Origin: Thalassia testudinum
Taxonomy: Eukaryota > Streptophyta > Magnoliopsida > Alismatales > Hydrocharitaceae
DNA length: 64,000 nucleotides
Reading direction: 5' to 3'
Assembly (NCBI GenBank): GCA_037157565.1
Contig: JAZHRO010000013.1
Location: 73,959,501 to 74,023,500, forward strand
The notes under the pieces are model-generated. The model saw nothing but the letters and a program-made list of their open reading frames with translations. It ran no database searches and was not told the origin of the DNA. Shown here one piece after another: positions 48,069-59,481 of this stretch. A program made the position numbers and the translations under genes. Numbering within the stretch: position 1 is the stretch's first letter; each line of letters starts with the position of its first letter.

Positions 48069-50377
48069 TGGGGGAAACGTTTGAGTGGAGTGAGGGGGAG
48101 CTTCTGGGCTTGTCGACGAGGGGTGAAATGGTCTGTGGAGGTGGAGCAACCTCGCCGGAGATGGCGACCGGAGATGGAGTAGATGGGGGGTGGAAGTGGC
48201 GGTCAGTGGGTTAAAATGATAAATTAGGAAGGGGAAAATATAAGGGAGAGAGAGAGGAAGATTCCTACCTACTTAGTTGACGAGGAGGGAGAGGAAGGCA
48301 TCTGGCTCGTGCCTGTCGGAGCTGGGGACGAAGATGCCCAGGAGGGGGTTATCGGCGATGAGGAGGAGATCTGAGGATGCCAGCTGGTGTAGCCTGGCGT
48401 GGGACGACGAAGCAGAGTAGGCTCTGCTGCAGGTATGGCAGCAGAGCGACGAGGAGGAGGAGGGAGGATCGCCGGAAGCTTGGGCTGCTCGACCGGAGAG
48501 GGGAGAGATGAAATCTAGGGTTTCTCTTAGCCAAAACTAGCTTGAAGGAGACGGCAGGCCCTGCCGCTCCTTATATAAGCACTGGCGTGGAGAGGGAACC
48601 GAGGAGGTGACATGTCGTGCGCACCGGAAATGGTCGGAAATGGACACCCATGCCTTTCGTGTGTTCGCACGAGAGGCATGGTCGGTTGCAGAGGTCAGGG
48701 GAGGGTCCTTGCAATAGAAAACGACACAGGGAACCCCCCGCTCGTTCCTTAGGACGGGCGCCTTGCCCTGTGCGGCGCCATCCTCCGCACAAGGTCGCCG
48801 GAGGTATGGTGCCGTGCAGGAATGGCAGGGAAGACCATTCTGCAAAGAACGACGAGAAAGTTAGGGGGTCTTTTGCAAGGGTTTCAAAAGATGAGGGTCA
48901 AAAAGTAAATTAAGAGGACTAATTTGTAAAGTTGGTCAAGATGGTCTTTTCCTAGGCCCAAATTTTTATACCAGCCTAATTTGAACCTAAGGGTTTTAAT
49001 GGTAAAATTTGATTTTAGGTTGGACCGTGTTTGACTGATCAATTTGCGTAAAAACCCAAATTAAGTCATAAATTAGGCATGGTTCTCATTTTACGTCAAA
49101 ATAGATTGCAAAGGCCAAATTGAAGGTTCTAAACCCTAAGGAATATTTTTCCATGAATTTTAGAGGGTTTTGTTGATTTTTATTCTACCTCGAACCTCGT
49201 GAATTAAAGTAGGTTTGTTTTAGGGTTACAGAATGTCATTTAATTCCTAGAGGTTGCTATGATCCTTTTCAGATCAGATCATCCCACTTCCCTCCTTATT
49301 GAGCTCATTTGACCTTCATTTAGACCCTTAATTACCCTGTTTTCACACTGCATTGGTGAAATTACAGTTTTATCCTTTATGATTTGTCTTATTCTTTAAC
49401 TCAGAATTCTCTGAGTTAAGACTCTCTTTAGGTCTTGTAGGAGCTTTTTCATACTCATTTGGATTAAATTGTGCTAGTTAGGGTTCATGATGAGGTTTTC
49501 ATCATTAACTCCTTGGCTTGACCTGTGAAACAGTTCTTGAATATCCATTCGAGAACATCAATTAGGCGATGACTTCTATATAAGGTTGTTATCCTAACTC
49601 AGACTGGAAACATATGATCATATCATATGATTTGCAGGCATGCTATCAAATCCTTTAAACCCTTTAGATCTTTGAATCAACATATATTGAGTTATTCGAT
49701 TTGGTTAAGTATAGAACCTTAATCGTACTAAGGGACTAAAATCATTTAATTAGAGAATAATCGAATTCTTTTATTTAGATAAAATGTAATTGCGTTACAA
49801 AAACTTGGATGGCTCTTTTAAGGCATACAAAGTCCAATAACCACTGCCACCCTCCCCCCCCCCCCCCCCCCCCCATGAGAAGAGACAAGGGAGCAGGGGA
49901 ATGGGAAGAAAGCACCTAACCCCCATGAAATTGAGCAGTATCTGCTAGGGATAAGGGGGGATATATAAAAAAAAAATCTTCCACTGTATTTTACTCTCAT
50001 AACTCATGCAGTAGACTTTGAGAATAGGGGCAATTGATGAGGGAGGAAAAGTTTGACCCATCATACAAAGGCCCACGAAGCCCTCGACCTAGACAAAGGT
50101 GGGCCCGAGCCTAGGTTCAACTAAAAGGGGCCTCAGCCACACTAGCGAAGGGCTAACTAAGAATAGGTTGCACAGTTGTTAGATTTGCGCTAAGGTGGCC
50201 TCCTCGCTCGAATCTGTCAACCCAAGCTAAGGCCTTCCAAGTGGCCTCCCCGCTCAGATTTACCAGCCTAAAATAGAGGCTCCCAGGTGACCCTCCCACT
50301 CGGGTCACCCAAATCATCCAACTCAACTACCTACCTGGTCCACTGATCTCGTAGGCGACAAGGCCTAATAGGGTAGT
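48069..50377 (-). other. Continuation of LTR-like sequence, then AT-rich DNA
   Basis: 48069-48900 is GC-rich. Read on the minus strand it has a TTATATAAG TATA-like site (48570-48579) followed by AAACCCTAG and a C/T-rich leader. This is consistent with the promoter part of the same minus-strand LTR that continues at 46333-44945. 48900-49850 is AT-rich with no feature seen. 50040-50370 has GC-richer sequence with repeated GGTGGCCTCC/AGTGGCCTCC words and no gene. Confidence 0.3.
49854..49874. repeat. 21-base poly(C) run
   Basis: An uninterrupted run of 21 C, visible directly. Its exact length is a likely sequencing uncertainty. Confidence 0.95.
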
Positions 50378-53300
50378 GGTCGTCGTCTTTCGCGGTGTTT
50401 TAAAGTTCTATTCGTTGCAGTATATTGCAAAACACGATCACCAGTTTAATTTATTTTATTACTCGAGATTAAAAGTTTTTCGAGATCAAACTCAGGGAGC
50501 AAACTATGATTCCAAAAGCATATGAATTCACAATATATACTGTTTGACAGAAAATTAAGAAAGAGAGAGAGAGAGAGCAAAAATTTCTCCTCTTTTTTCT
50601 TCTTTCCTTTTCCCTCTCTGCGGGTCTTCTTTTCCTTCTTGCTTCTTCTTCTTCTCTTTCTCTTTTTTCTCTTTCTCTTGGCTTCTTCTTCTTCCCTTTC
50701 TCTTCTTTCTCTTTCTCCTGCCTTCTTCTTCTTCATTCTTCTCTGTTGCGGTTCCTTTCTTTCTCTTCTTTCTCTGGCTTCTTCCTTTTCTTCTCTTTTC
50801 TCTGGCCCTTCCTTTTATGATTGGCTTCTCTGGCTTCTTCTTTCTTCTCTTTTTCTTTTCTTCTTTCTCTGCCTTTCCTTCTCCTTCAGCTCCTGCTTGG
50901 CTACAATTCTTCCTTGGCTTCTTTTCTTCTGCATCTTCTTCTCCTTCTTTTTCTTCTGCTTCGCTCCTTCCTTCCTTCTCCTTTCTTCTTCTTCTGCAGC
51001 TAAGTTCTGGCCGCTGCTCTTCTTCTTCTTTCCTGTTCCCTGCACACACACACACTAGCACAGCGCAAAACCTGCCCCTACCCTTCCCGCGCATCTCTCT
51101 CTCTCTCTTTGAATCTCTCTTCGGTACGCTCTCCCAGAGCTGGGTTATCGGGTCGGGTCACGTGCCCGGGTCCAGGTGCACCGACGTGGGTGGTGCGCAA
51201 GGAGTGCACAGGCAGGTTAATCGGGTCGGGTCATTAGGTCCGCGTGGGCAGTGTCGTGGACGAGGCGCGTGAATAGGTGAGGGACCTCACCCCTCTGACT
51301 GGAGGCGAATAACCTCAGTCACTTTTCCAATTTATGTGTGGGCGCGCGCCCACACACTTCCGAGGTGGGACTAAAGTCCCACCTCTGCTTCGCGCAGCTG
51401 CAGGCAGGAGGGCACGACCAATTTGGGCAACTGGTCGTCTTTCGCAGTGTTTTAAGGTTCTATTCGTTGCAGTATATTGCAAAACACGATCACCAGTTTA
51501 ATTTATTTTATTACTCGAGATTAAAAGTTTTCCGAGGTCGAACTCAGGGAGCATACTATGATTCCAGAAGCATATGAATTCACAATATATGATGTTTTAC
51601 AAAAAATTAAGAAAGAGAGAGAAAGATAGCAAGAATTTCTCCTTCTCTTTTTTCTTATTTCCTTTCCCCTCTCTGCGGGTCTTCTTTTACTTCTTGCTTC
51701 TTCTTCTCTTTCTCTTTTTTCTCTTTCTCTTGGCTTCTTCTTCTTCTCTTTCTCTTCTTTCTCTTTCCCCTTGCTTCTTCTTCTTCTTTCTTCTCTGTTG
51801 CGGTTCCTTTCTTTCTCTTCTTTCTCTGGCTTCTTCCTTTTCTTCTCTTTTCTCTGGCCCTTCCTTCTCTGATTGGCTTCTCTGGCTTCTTCTTTCTTCT
51901 TCTCTTTTTCTTTTCTTCTTTCTCTACCTTTCCTTCTCCTTCAGCTCCTGCTTGGCTACAGTTCTTCCTTGGCTTCTTCTTTTCTTCTGCATCTTCTTCT
52001 CCTTCTTTTTCTTCTGCTCTGCTCCTTCCTTCCTTCTCCTTTCTTCTTCTCTGCGGCTAAGTCCTAGCCGCTGCTCTTCTTCTTCTTTCTTGTTCCCTGC
52101 ACACACACACAGCGCAGCGCAAAACCTACCCCTACCCTTCCCGCGCATCTCTCTCTCTCTCTTTGAATCTTTCTTCGGTACGCTCTCCCATAGCTGGGTT
52201 ATCGGGTCGGCTCACGCGCCTGGGTCCAGGCGCACCGGCGTGGGTGGTGCGCGAGGCATGCACAGGCAGGTTAATTGGGTGAGGTCACCAGGTCCGCGTG
52301 GGCAGTGCTGCGGATGAGGCGCGTGAATAAGTGAGGGACCTCACCCCTGTGACTGGAGGCGAATAGCCTCAGTCACTTTTCCAATTTATGTGTGGGCGTG
52401 CGCCCACACACTTCCGAGCCACCTCTGCTTCGCGCAGCTGCAGGCAAGAGGGCACGACCAATTGGGGCAAATGGTCATCGTCTTTCGCGGTATTTTAAGG
52501 TTCTATTCGTTGCAGTATATTGCAAAACACGATCACCAGTTTAATTTATTTTATTACTCGAGATTAAAAGTTTCCCGAGGTCGAACTCAGGGAGCATACT
52601 ATGATTCCAGAAGCATATGAATTCACAATATATGCTGTTTTACAAAAAATTAAGAAAAAGAGAGAGAGGGAGAGCAAAAATTTCTCCTTCTCTTTTTTCT
52701 TATTTCCTTTCCCCTCTCTACGGATCTTCTTTTCCTTCTTGCTTCTTCTTCTTCTCTTTCTCTTTTTTCTCTTTCTCTTGGCTTCTTCTTCTTCTCTTTC
52801 TCTTCTTTCTCTTTCTCCTGGCTTCTTCTTCTTCTTTCTTCTCTGTTGCGGTTCCTTTCTTTCTCTTCTTTCTCTGGCTTCTTCCTTTTCTTCTCTTTTC
52901 TCTAGCCCTTCCTTCTCTAATTGGCTTCTCTAGCTTCTTCTTTCTTCTTCTCTTTTTCTTTTCTTCTTTCTCTGTCTTTCCTTCTCCTTCAGCTCCTGCT
53001 TGGCTACAGTTCTTCCTTGGCTTCTTCTTTTCTTCTGCGTCTTCTTCTCCTTTTTCTTCTGCTCCGCTCCTTCCCTCCTCCTTTCTTCTTCTCTGCGGCT
53101 AAGTCCTGACCACTGCTCTTCTTCTTCTTTCCTGTTCCCTGCACACACACACCAGCGCAGCGCAAAACCTACCCCTACCCTTCCCGCGCGTCTCTCTCTC
53201 TCTTTGAATCTCTCTTTGGTACACTCTCTTAGAGCCGGGTTATCGGGTCGAATCACGCACCTGAGTCCAGACGCATCGATGTGGGTGGTGCTCGAGGAGT

Positions 53301-53572
53301 GCACAGGCAGGTTAATCGGGTCGGGTCACCAGGTCCGCGTGGGTAGTGTCGTGGACGAGGCGCGTGAATACGTGAGGGACCTCACCCCTCTGACTGGAGG
53401 CGAATAGCCTCAGTCACTTTTCCAATTTATGTGTGGGCGCGCGCCCACACACTTTTGATGTGGGACTAAAGTCCCACCTCTGCTTCGCGCGCCCACACAC
53501 TTCTGATGTGGGACTAAAGTCCCACCTCTGCGTCGCGCACCTGCAGACACGAGGGCATGACCAATTGGGGCA
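50378..53572 (-). repeat. Tandem triplication of a 1.05 kb LTR-derived, pyrimidine-rich unit
   Basis: There are three head-to-tail units: 50378-51431, 51432-52471 and 52472-53572. Each has TATTCGTTGCAGTATATTGC near its start (50409, 51461, 52504) and then a CGAACTCAGGGAGC motif. A C/T-only tract of about 450 bp follows (about 50590-51050, 51640-52105, 52680-53145), then a (CT)n stretch. Near the end are the palindromes GTGTGGGCGCGCGCCCACAC and AGGTGGGACTAAAGTCCCACCT. Unit 3 contains an extra internal duplication of about 60 bp around the palindromes. The apparent long open frames through the C/T tracts are composition artefacts. Confidence 0.88.
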
Positions 53573-53762
53573 GCGACAGAGGCTCGCGACCCCAATTGAA
53601 GACCTGGGCACACTCGCGTAAATCCTCCGCGTGGCTTAGGGCTTACGCCTGGAGCTGGAGAGGTCGAAGAAGCTCACCAAGCAGCTCCTTGTTGTTCATC
53701 AATGGCGGCGAGGGGGTTGTGCCTGAAAACGCTGAAACGGCCTCGCGGCCACGTCAAAAACC
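53573..53762. other. Junction between the triplicated unit and the gypsy pol remnant
   Basis: The sequence up to about 53720 matches the unit family (compare 46015-46160: GACCCCAATTG, CTCGCG, CAATGGCGGCGAGG). Beyond that the gypsy reading frame begins. Gag, protease and the 5' LTR of the gypsy element are absent, so this is either a truncation point or the edge of a nested insertion. Confidence 0.5.
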
Positions 53763-56735
53763 TCAGGGAACTTCGTAAGAGAAAGCCCTGTGGCAGACTT
53801 CCAGAGCATCCCGGTGGTCAGAGAGTACCCTGACATGTTTCCAGACGAGTTACCAGGACTACCGCCCGATTGTGAGATCGAGTTTGAGATCTCACTAGTA
53901 CCAGGGACCAACCCCATCTCCACCACGCCATACAGGATGGCACCGCTTGAGCTACGAGAGCTCAAGTCTCAGTTGCAGGACCTTTTGGAGAAGGGTTTCG
54001 TGAGGCCCAGTGCGTCTCCCTGGGGAGCCCCGGTACTGTTTGTGAAGAAGAAGGATGGTACCCTACGCCTTTGTGTGGACTACCGACAGCTGAATAGGGT
54101 CACCATCAAGAACAGATATCCGCTACCGAGGATCGATGACTTGTTTGACCAGTTGCGGGGTGCCACGATGTTCTCCAAGATCGACTTGAGGTCTGGATGC
54201 CACTAGTTGGAGATCAGGGAGGCAGACGTCTCCAAGACAGCTTTCCGCACCCGGTACGGACATTACGAGTTTTTGGTCATACCGTTTGGGCTGACCAATG
54301 CCCCCGCTGCTTTCATGGACCTGATGAACCGGGTATTTAGACCGTACTTGGACCAGTTTGTGGTGGTATTCATTGATGATGTACTCATCTATTCTTGAGA
54401 TCGGACGCAGCACGGACATCACTTGTGGATGGTTTTGGACACACTGAGACGACGTAGGCTGTACGCCAAATACAGCAAGTGCGAGTTCTGGTTGAGGGAG
54501 GTGACCTTCTTAGGTCATGTGATCTCTGGAGACGGCTTGGCGGTGGACCCAGCCAAGGTCGAGGCAGTGCTCAGGTGGGAGAGACCACGTTCAGTCACCG
54601 AGATTCGCAGTTTCCTGGGATTGACAGGCTACTACAGACGATTAATCAGAGGTTTTTCACAGATTGCGCGTCCCATGACACTGTTGATCCGGAAGGATGT
54701 GTCCTTCACTTGGACAGACGCCTGTGAGGCGTGTTTTCAGGAGCTGAAGGAGAGGTTGACCTCGACTCCCGTGCTCACCATCCCTGACAGTAGTGGCGGG
54801 TTCGTTGTGTACACGGACGCCTCCTTGTAGGGGTTTGGAGTTGTGCTCATGCAGAGGGGTCACGTTGTCACTTACACTTCGCGGCAACTAAAGCCCCATG
54901 AGCATACCTACCCTACCCACGACCTGGAGTTGGCAGCTGTCGTCTTCGTGCTGAAGACCTGGAGGCACTACTTGTACGGTGAGACCTTCGAGATTTTCAC
55001 ATATCACAAGAGCCTCAGATACCTTTTTGATTAGAAGGAGTTCAACATGAGACAGAGACGTTGGTTGGAGCTCCTGAAGGACTACGACTGCAGCATTTCC
55101 TACCACCCGGGAAAGGTCAACGTGGTGGCTGACACCTTGAGCCGGAAGGCGCCCGCACACTTGGCTAGTTTACAGTTACAGAGTTGGAGCCTTTTGGAGG
55201 AGGTGGGCAGTTGGCAACCCCTAGAGTTACGAGGGCACTGTGGGGCAGTGACTGTGACACGACAGACTAGGCCAGAGCCGATAGACCACATCATCACAGG
55301 ACAGATGGCCGATCCGTACTTGCAGTCTCTGCGCAACAGAGTTCTGTCAGGAGACCCAGGGGACTTCTCTTTCACAGACTAGGTGCTGCGCCTGAGGGGA
55401 CGGTTCTGCGTTCCCAGAGACGAGGAGCTGTTGAGAGAGCTCCTGACTGAGGCACACGGTTCCAAATTCACCATACATCCCGGAAACACGAAGATGTAAC
55501 ACGACTTGAGACGCTAGTTTTGGTGGAGGGGGATGAAGCGGGATGTGGGTGAATTCGTGCAGCAGTGCTTAGTGTATCAGCAGGTGAAAGCCGAGCATCA
55601 GAGGCCTGCAGGGTCGCTACAGCCGCTTCCAGTGCCAGAATGGAAGTGGGAGAGCATCACCATGGACTTGGTGGTGGGCTTACCTGTTACCCAGCGAGGA
55701 CACGACGCAGTTTGGGTAATTATGGATAGACTGACGAAGACGGCATGATTCTTGTCGATCCGAGTCACTTTGGGACCAGCATAATTGGCAAAGAGGTATA
55801 TCCGCGATGTGGTACGACTACACAGAGTTCCGCGGGAGATCGTATCCGATCGGGATACCCGCTTTACGTCCCAGTTTTGGGCTGAGTTTCAGCAGGCCCT
55901 GGGGACGCGGTTGAGGTTTAGTACAGCTTACCACCCCCAGACAGACGGACAGTTTGAGCGCACGATACAGACACTTGAGGACCTTTTGCGTGCCTGTGTA
56001 CTGGACTAGAGGGGCTCTTGGGAGGAGCACCTGCCCCTGGCGGAGTTTGCATACAACAACAGCTATTACTCGAGCATCGGCATGGCTCCCTACGAGGCTC
56101 TGCACGGACGGTGGTGTACGGCACCCTTGAGTTGGGTTGAGGTGGGGACCAAGTGGGAGGTTGGCCCCAGGTTGATCCGGCAGAGTCAGGAGGTAGTCGA
56201 GCAGATCCACAGGCGACTCCGCACTGTCAGGAGCAGACAGAAGAGCTACGCGGATCGGAGATGCAGAGAGGTGCAGTTCGAGGTCGGGGACCACGTCTTT
56301 CTTCGTGTTTCACCCATGAAGGGCCTGCAGCGGTTTGGGGTGAGAGGGAAGTTCGCGCCAAGGTTCGTGGGGCCCTTTGAGGTCCTGGAGCGGGTTGGAC
56401 CTGTTGCTTACAGACTTGCCCTCCCCCCTCAACTTTCTGGTGTGCACGACGTGTTCCACGTGTCCAACCTCAGGAAGTACGTAGCCGATCCCAGTCATGT
56501 ACTGAGTCACGAGAGTGTCGAGGTGGGCGACGACCTGACCTACCCTGAGCGGCCAGTACAGATTCTTGACCGAGTCATCCGCAGTTTGAGACGAAAGCAA
56601 GTACCCCTGGTGAAGGTTTTGTGGAGGAGCCAGCGGTACGAGGAGGCTACCTGGGAGCCCAAGGCGGCAATGCGGGAGTGGTACCTGGAGCTCTTCGCGG
56701 GTACGTTCTTTCCGACCGACTTCGGTCCTCTTTGA
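53763..56735 (+). pseudogene. Ty3/gypsy pol (reverse transcriptase, RNase H, integrase, chromodomain-like tail), inactivated
   Basis: One uninterrupted frame carries all pol domains after protease. These are [20 protein letters not shown] and [33 protein letters not shown]; the catalytic [13 protein letters not shown]; RNase H with YTDASL; integrase zinc-finger region and core ([36 protein letters not shown]); and the tail VPLVKVLWRSQRYEEATWEP. Ten in-frame stops interrupt it (starts at 54204, 54396, 54828, 55032, 55380, 55497, 55515, 55746, 55782, 56007), but there is no frameshift over nearly 3 kb. The second Cys of the integrase zinc finger is Tyr (CLVYQQ). The 5' half (gag, protease, 5' LTR) is missing. 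With its long LTR and chromodomain-like tail it most resembles the Tekay/Del chromovirus group; this is inference. Confidence 0.93.
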
Positions 56736-56820
56736 GTTTGTTATGTTTTCATATGACGTTTTTCCCGCACCCTAGTTAGCGCAAGTTTCGGAGACGAAAC
56801 TTTCTTTGAGTTTGTTATAT

Positions 56821-59481
56821 TGTTACGAACGCGGCTTCAAGACGTTTTTTAAGACGTCTGGGAGGTGGCTCAGACGTCTGGGATTTAATTTTCTGCGGAG
56901 TACGGGGTTGCGTCTGCGCGCATGCGCGCGCAGACCTGCAACCACCACCCGCTTTCCTCTTTTTCCATCTCTCCTCCTACAGGACGCTGTGCTCTCCCTC
57001 TCTCTCTCCCTACGCGGCCTTAAAAGGCCCTCGCCCTCATCTCCTCCGCTTCCTTCTTCTCCTTCTAGCCGGTGCGAGAGCGAGCGGCGACAGCAGCGGC
57101 CGCGGCAAGTGTGCGGGAGGAGGGTTGCGCGAGGGAGGAGACGCTCGACCGTGAGAGCTCGAGCTTGCCGGGGCAGCTAGAGCCGGCCGGCGGGGGAGAA
57201 GCGGGTGTGGAGTGTCGCGGGAGGGCTGCTGCAAATCGAGCAGCGGGCGGACGGGGGCGGCCGTGCGTCGCAGGCGGAGAGCGAGTCGAGCTCTGATTCT
57301 GGAAGTTTTTCCAGAATCAGACGTCCGGGATTCCAACCAGATGACTGTGAAGACGTCTGGAGGACGGTCCAGACGTCTGGCAAGTAAGTTATTTCGTCCT
57401 TCTTTTTTCACGCGTACGGCCATGCAGCCGTCCGCCGTGCCTTCGTCTGCAACCTGTCGTACTGAGAGCAAGGAGTGGGTGCGTGCAGGTTCTTCTCGGT
57501 AGGGCGCGAGACTCGCCATCCAACGCGAATCGGACGTCTGGCCGCAGTGCCAGACGACGGAGAGGACTTACAGACGTCCGGGTTGACCATCGGACGTCTA
57601 GGAATTAAGCCAGATGCCCCGCATGCTTGTGGACGTTTGAGGGACTACACAGAGCAAAGGTATCCTCTGAACCACCTTTTAAGACATCTGGAAGAGGTTC
57701 CAGACGTCTGATTTTGGACTATTTCGTCGTTTTCGACCCGCTTAGGGCCCGTTCGGAGTCCGTTTTCCGCGTTTCGAGTTGCATTCTTTCCGAAATAAAA
57801 TCCTCTACCCGTTTACAGTAATTATATACTGTTCTGAGAAACTCCTTGTGTTTAATCCTTGTATTAGGACCCCATTCCATTGCAGTCTCGGGGGTTGCGG
57901 AGGCGCGCGGGATTTTAGACCACGCCCCCAGTACTCCCGTTGTAGCTAGTAGAGTGGCTTTTAAAATTATTAGCATAAATTGTTACAATTATGGAACAAT
58001 TAATAGAACCTAAGGCATTGCATGAATCCTACGAATGAGAAACCCGATTGAATGATAGATCCTAGGGTATTGCATGAATCCTAGGGCCGGAAAACTAGAT
58101 TGTATGATAGATCCTAGGGTACGGCATGAATCCTAGGGCTGGAGAACTAGTGGAATATATAAATATTGCAGTCTCTGAAAAGTGGAAAGGAAATAATAGC
58201 TGCCTGTAAATTGGTTTAACCGCTGCCTGTTATGAATAAATAAACATGATGGAAAACATGGGTTGTATGAACGTAAAACTGGAACGGTAAAACCTAAATG
58301 AGCTGAGTTAAAGGAGATGGAACCCTATGGGGAATTAGGAGTAGAACTCCTGGAAAGAGAATGAATGGAACTGAGGAAATGAAATGTGGAAGTGTGTTGT
58401 CTCTTAGGTACGTGGTACCAAAGAGAGCATACATTACCTCTTAGTGTAGAGGGGAGCTTGCCGCCCTCAGGTTGAGACCGTGGTGGGTTTGGCCACTGTA
58501 CACCGACTTTTGGCCCTTGTGTACACAGTACCGAGGAGAGCTACTAGTGTAGGGAGAGCACTAGCTACCCCACGGGCCCCGGGGTTCTTCTAGTCTCCTA
58601 CACCGACTTGTTAGGCCCACTGGGCAAATCAGGGTAGTCAGGCGAGGGTGCGCGGACTGTGGAGGGGTTGGACCCCTGTTATTGAGAGGGCTCTGCCCTA
58701 TACTGGTTCCGTGCTGTGCTTTGGGCGCACCCGTTAACGGAAACGACTGACCGTGTGCCAGTGCGGGGTAGCTACCCCTGTGCTTATCGCGCGTGTCGTT
58801 GTCACCGTTACGTCTGTCAGCGACCTTGGGGTGGTTGACAGAGAGTAGGATCACCACGGGGGACTCTCCCAGCCAGGAGAGCACCACGTGTTACTTCTAC
58901 TTTTCGGAAAAGACTGCAATCAAGATCGTTCCCACGATGAACATTCGAGATCAAGTGAAGGATATGAGAAATAGATAAATTGTGAAACAATAGAAAGACG
59001 TAAATAAAGAAAGAAAATAAAACAGCTACTGTACACTTTACTGCGTCTTTAGTTTAGATTGCCACTCTACTCAGCGTTTCGCTGACGTGTCACACTCGTT
59101 ACCTTTCAGGACCAGGTGTTGAGCAGCCAGGGTCAGCGGCTGCAAAGGACGCTGAGCCGAGTAGGGTCTAGTAGAGTTACCGCAGTTCTTTTGTACCCCT
59201 TTTTGTTCCACTGTAGTGAGTAGTTCTTGTTACTCTCTGTACTTTTCTTTACTTGTAGTTCATGTTATGTTATAAATGTTGTTATACTGTTGTGGTGGTA
59301 CATGCTGTAGTAGTTTATTTTCTTACTGCTGTATTTTTGTTACTGCTAGTTATATTCATGCTGAATGTGGTTTATTTTACTGCTCTTTTGGTTACTTCCT
59401 CGTTGGACGACTAGGTCTTGGGATTAGTCGAGTCAGTCCGGTTTTCGTGTCTCGTAGGGACTCGGGAATCGGGTCATTACA
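56821..59481 (+). mobile_element. 3' LTR of the gypsy element (2661 bp)
   Basis: It begins TGTTACGAACGCGG and ends GGGTCATTACA, 85 bp after the pol stop codon. It aligns along its length with the solo LTR at 7226-9949. Shared parts are the AGACGTCT words at 56850-56880, 57315-57380, 57530-57600 and 57680-57710, the TATGCATGAATCCTAG-type 52 bp repeats (three units, about 58010-58160), the CCCACGGGCCCCGGGGTTC block, and the AGATCGTTCCCACGA block. The following five bases are GTCGT; the 5' flank is not available to test the duplication. Confidence 0.92.

Noticed and set aside
50522..53102. Long hydrophobic open frames (up to 247 codons) and their Lys/Glu-rich complements
   Set aside because: They arise from homopyrimidine tracts translated as Phe/Leu/Ser runs (or Lys/Glu/Arg runs on the other strand). 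They repeat in each tandem unit and contain no domain.
53699..53965. Minus-strand 88-codon frame at the start of the gypsy pol
   Set aside because: It is the reverse shadow of the plus-strand reverse transcriptase frame, which has clear motifs.
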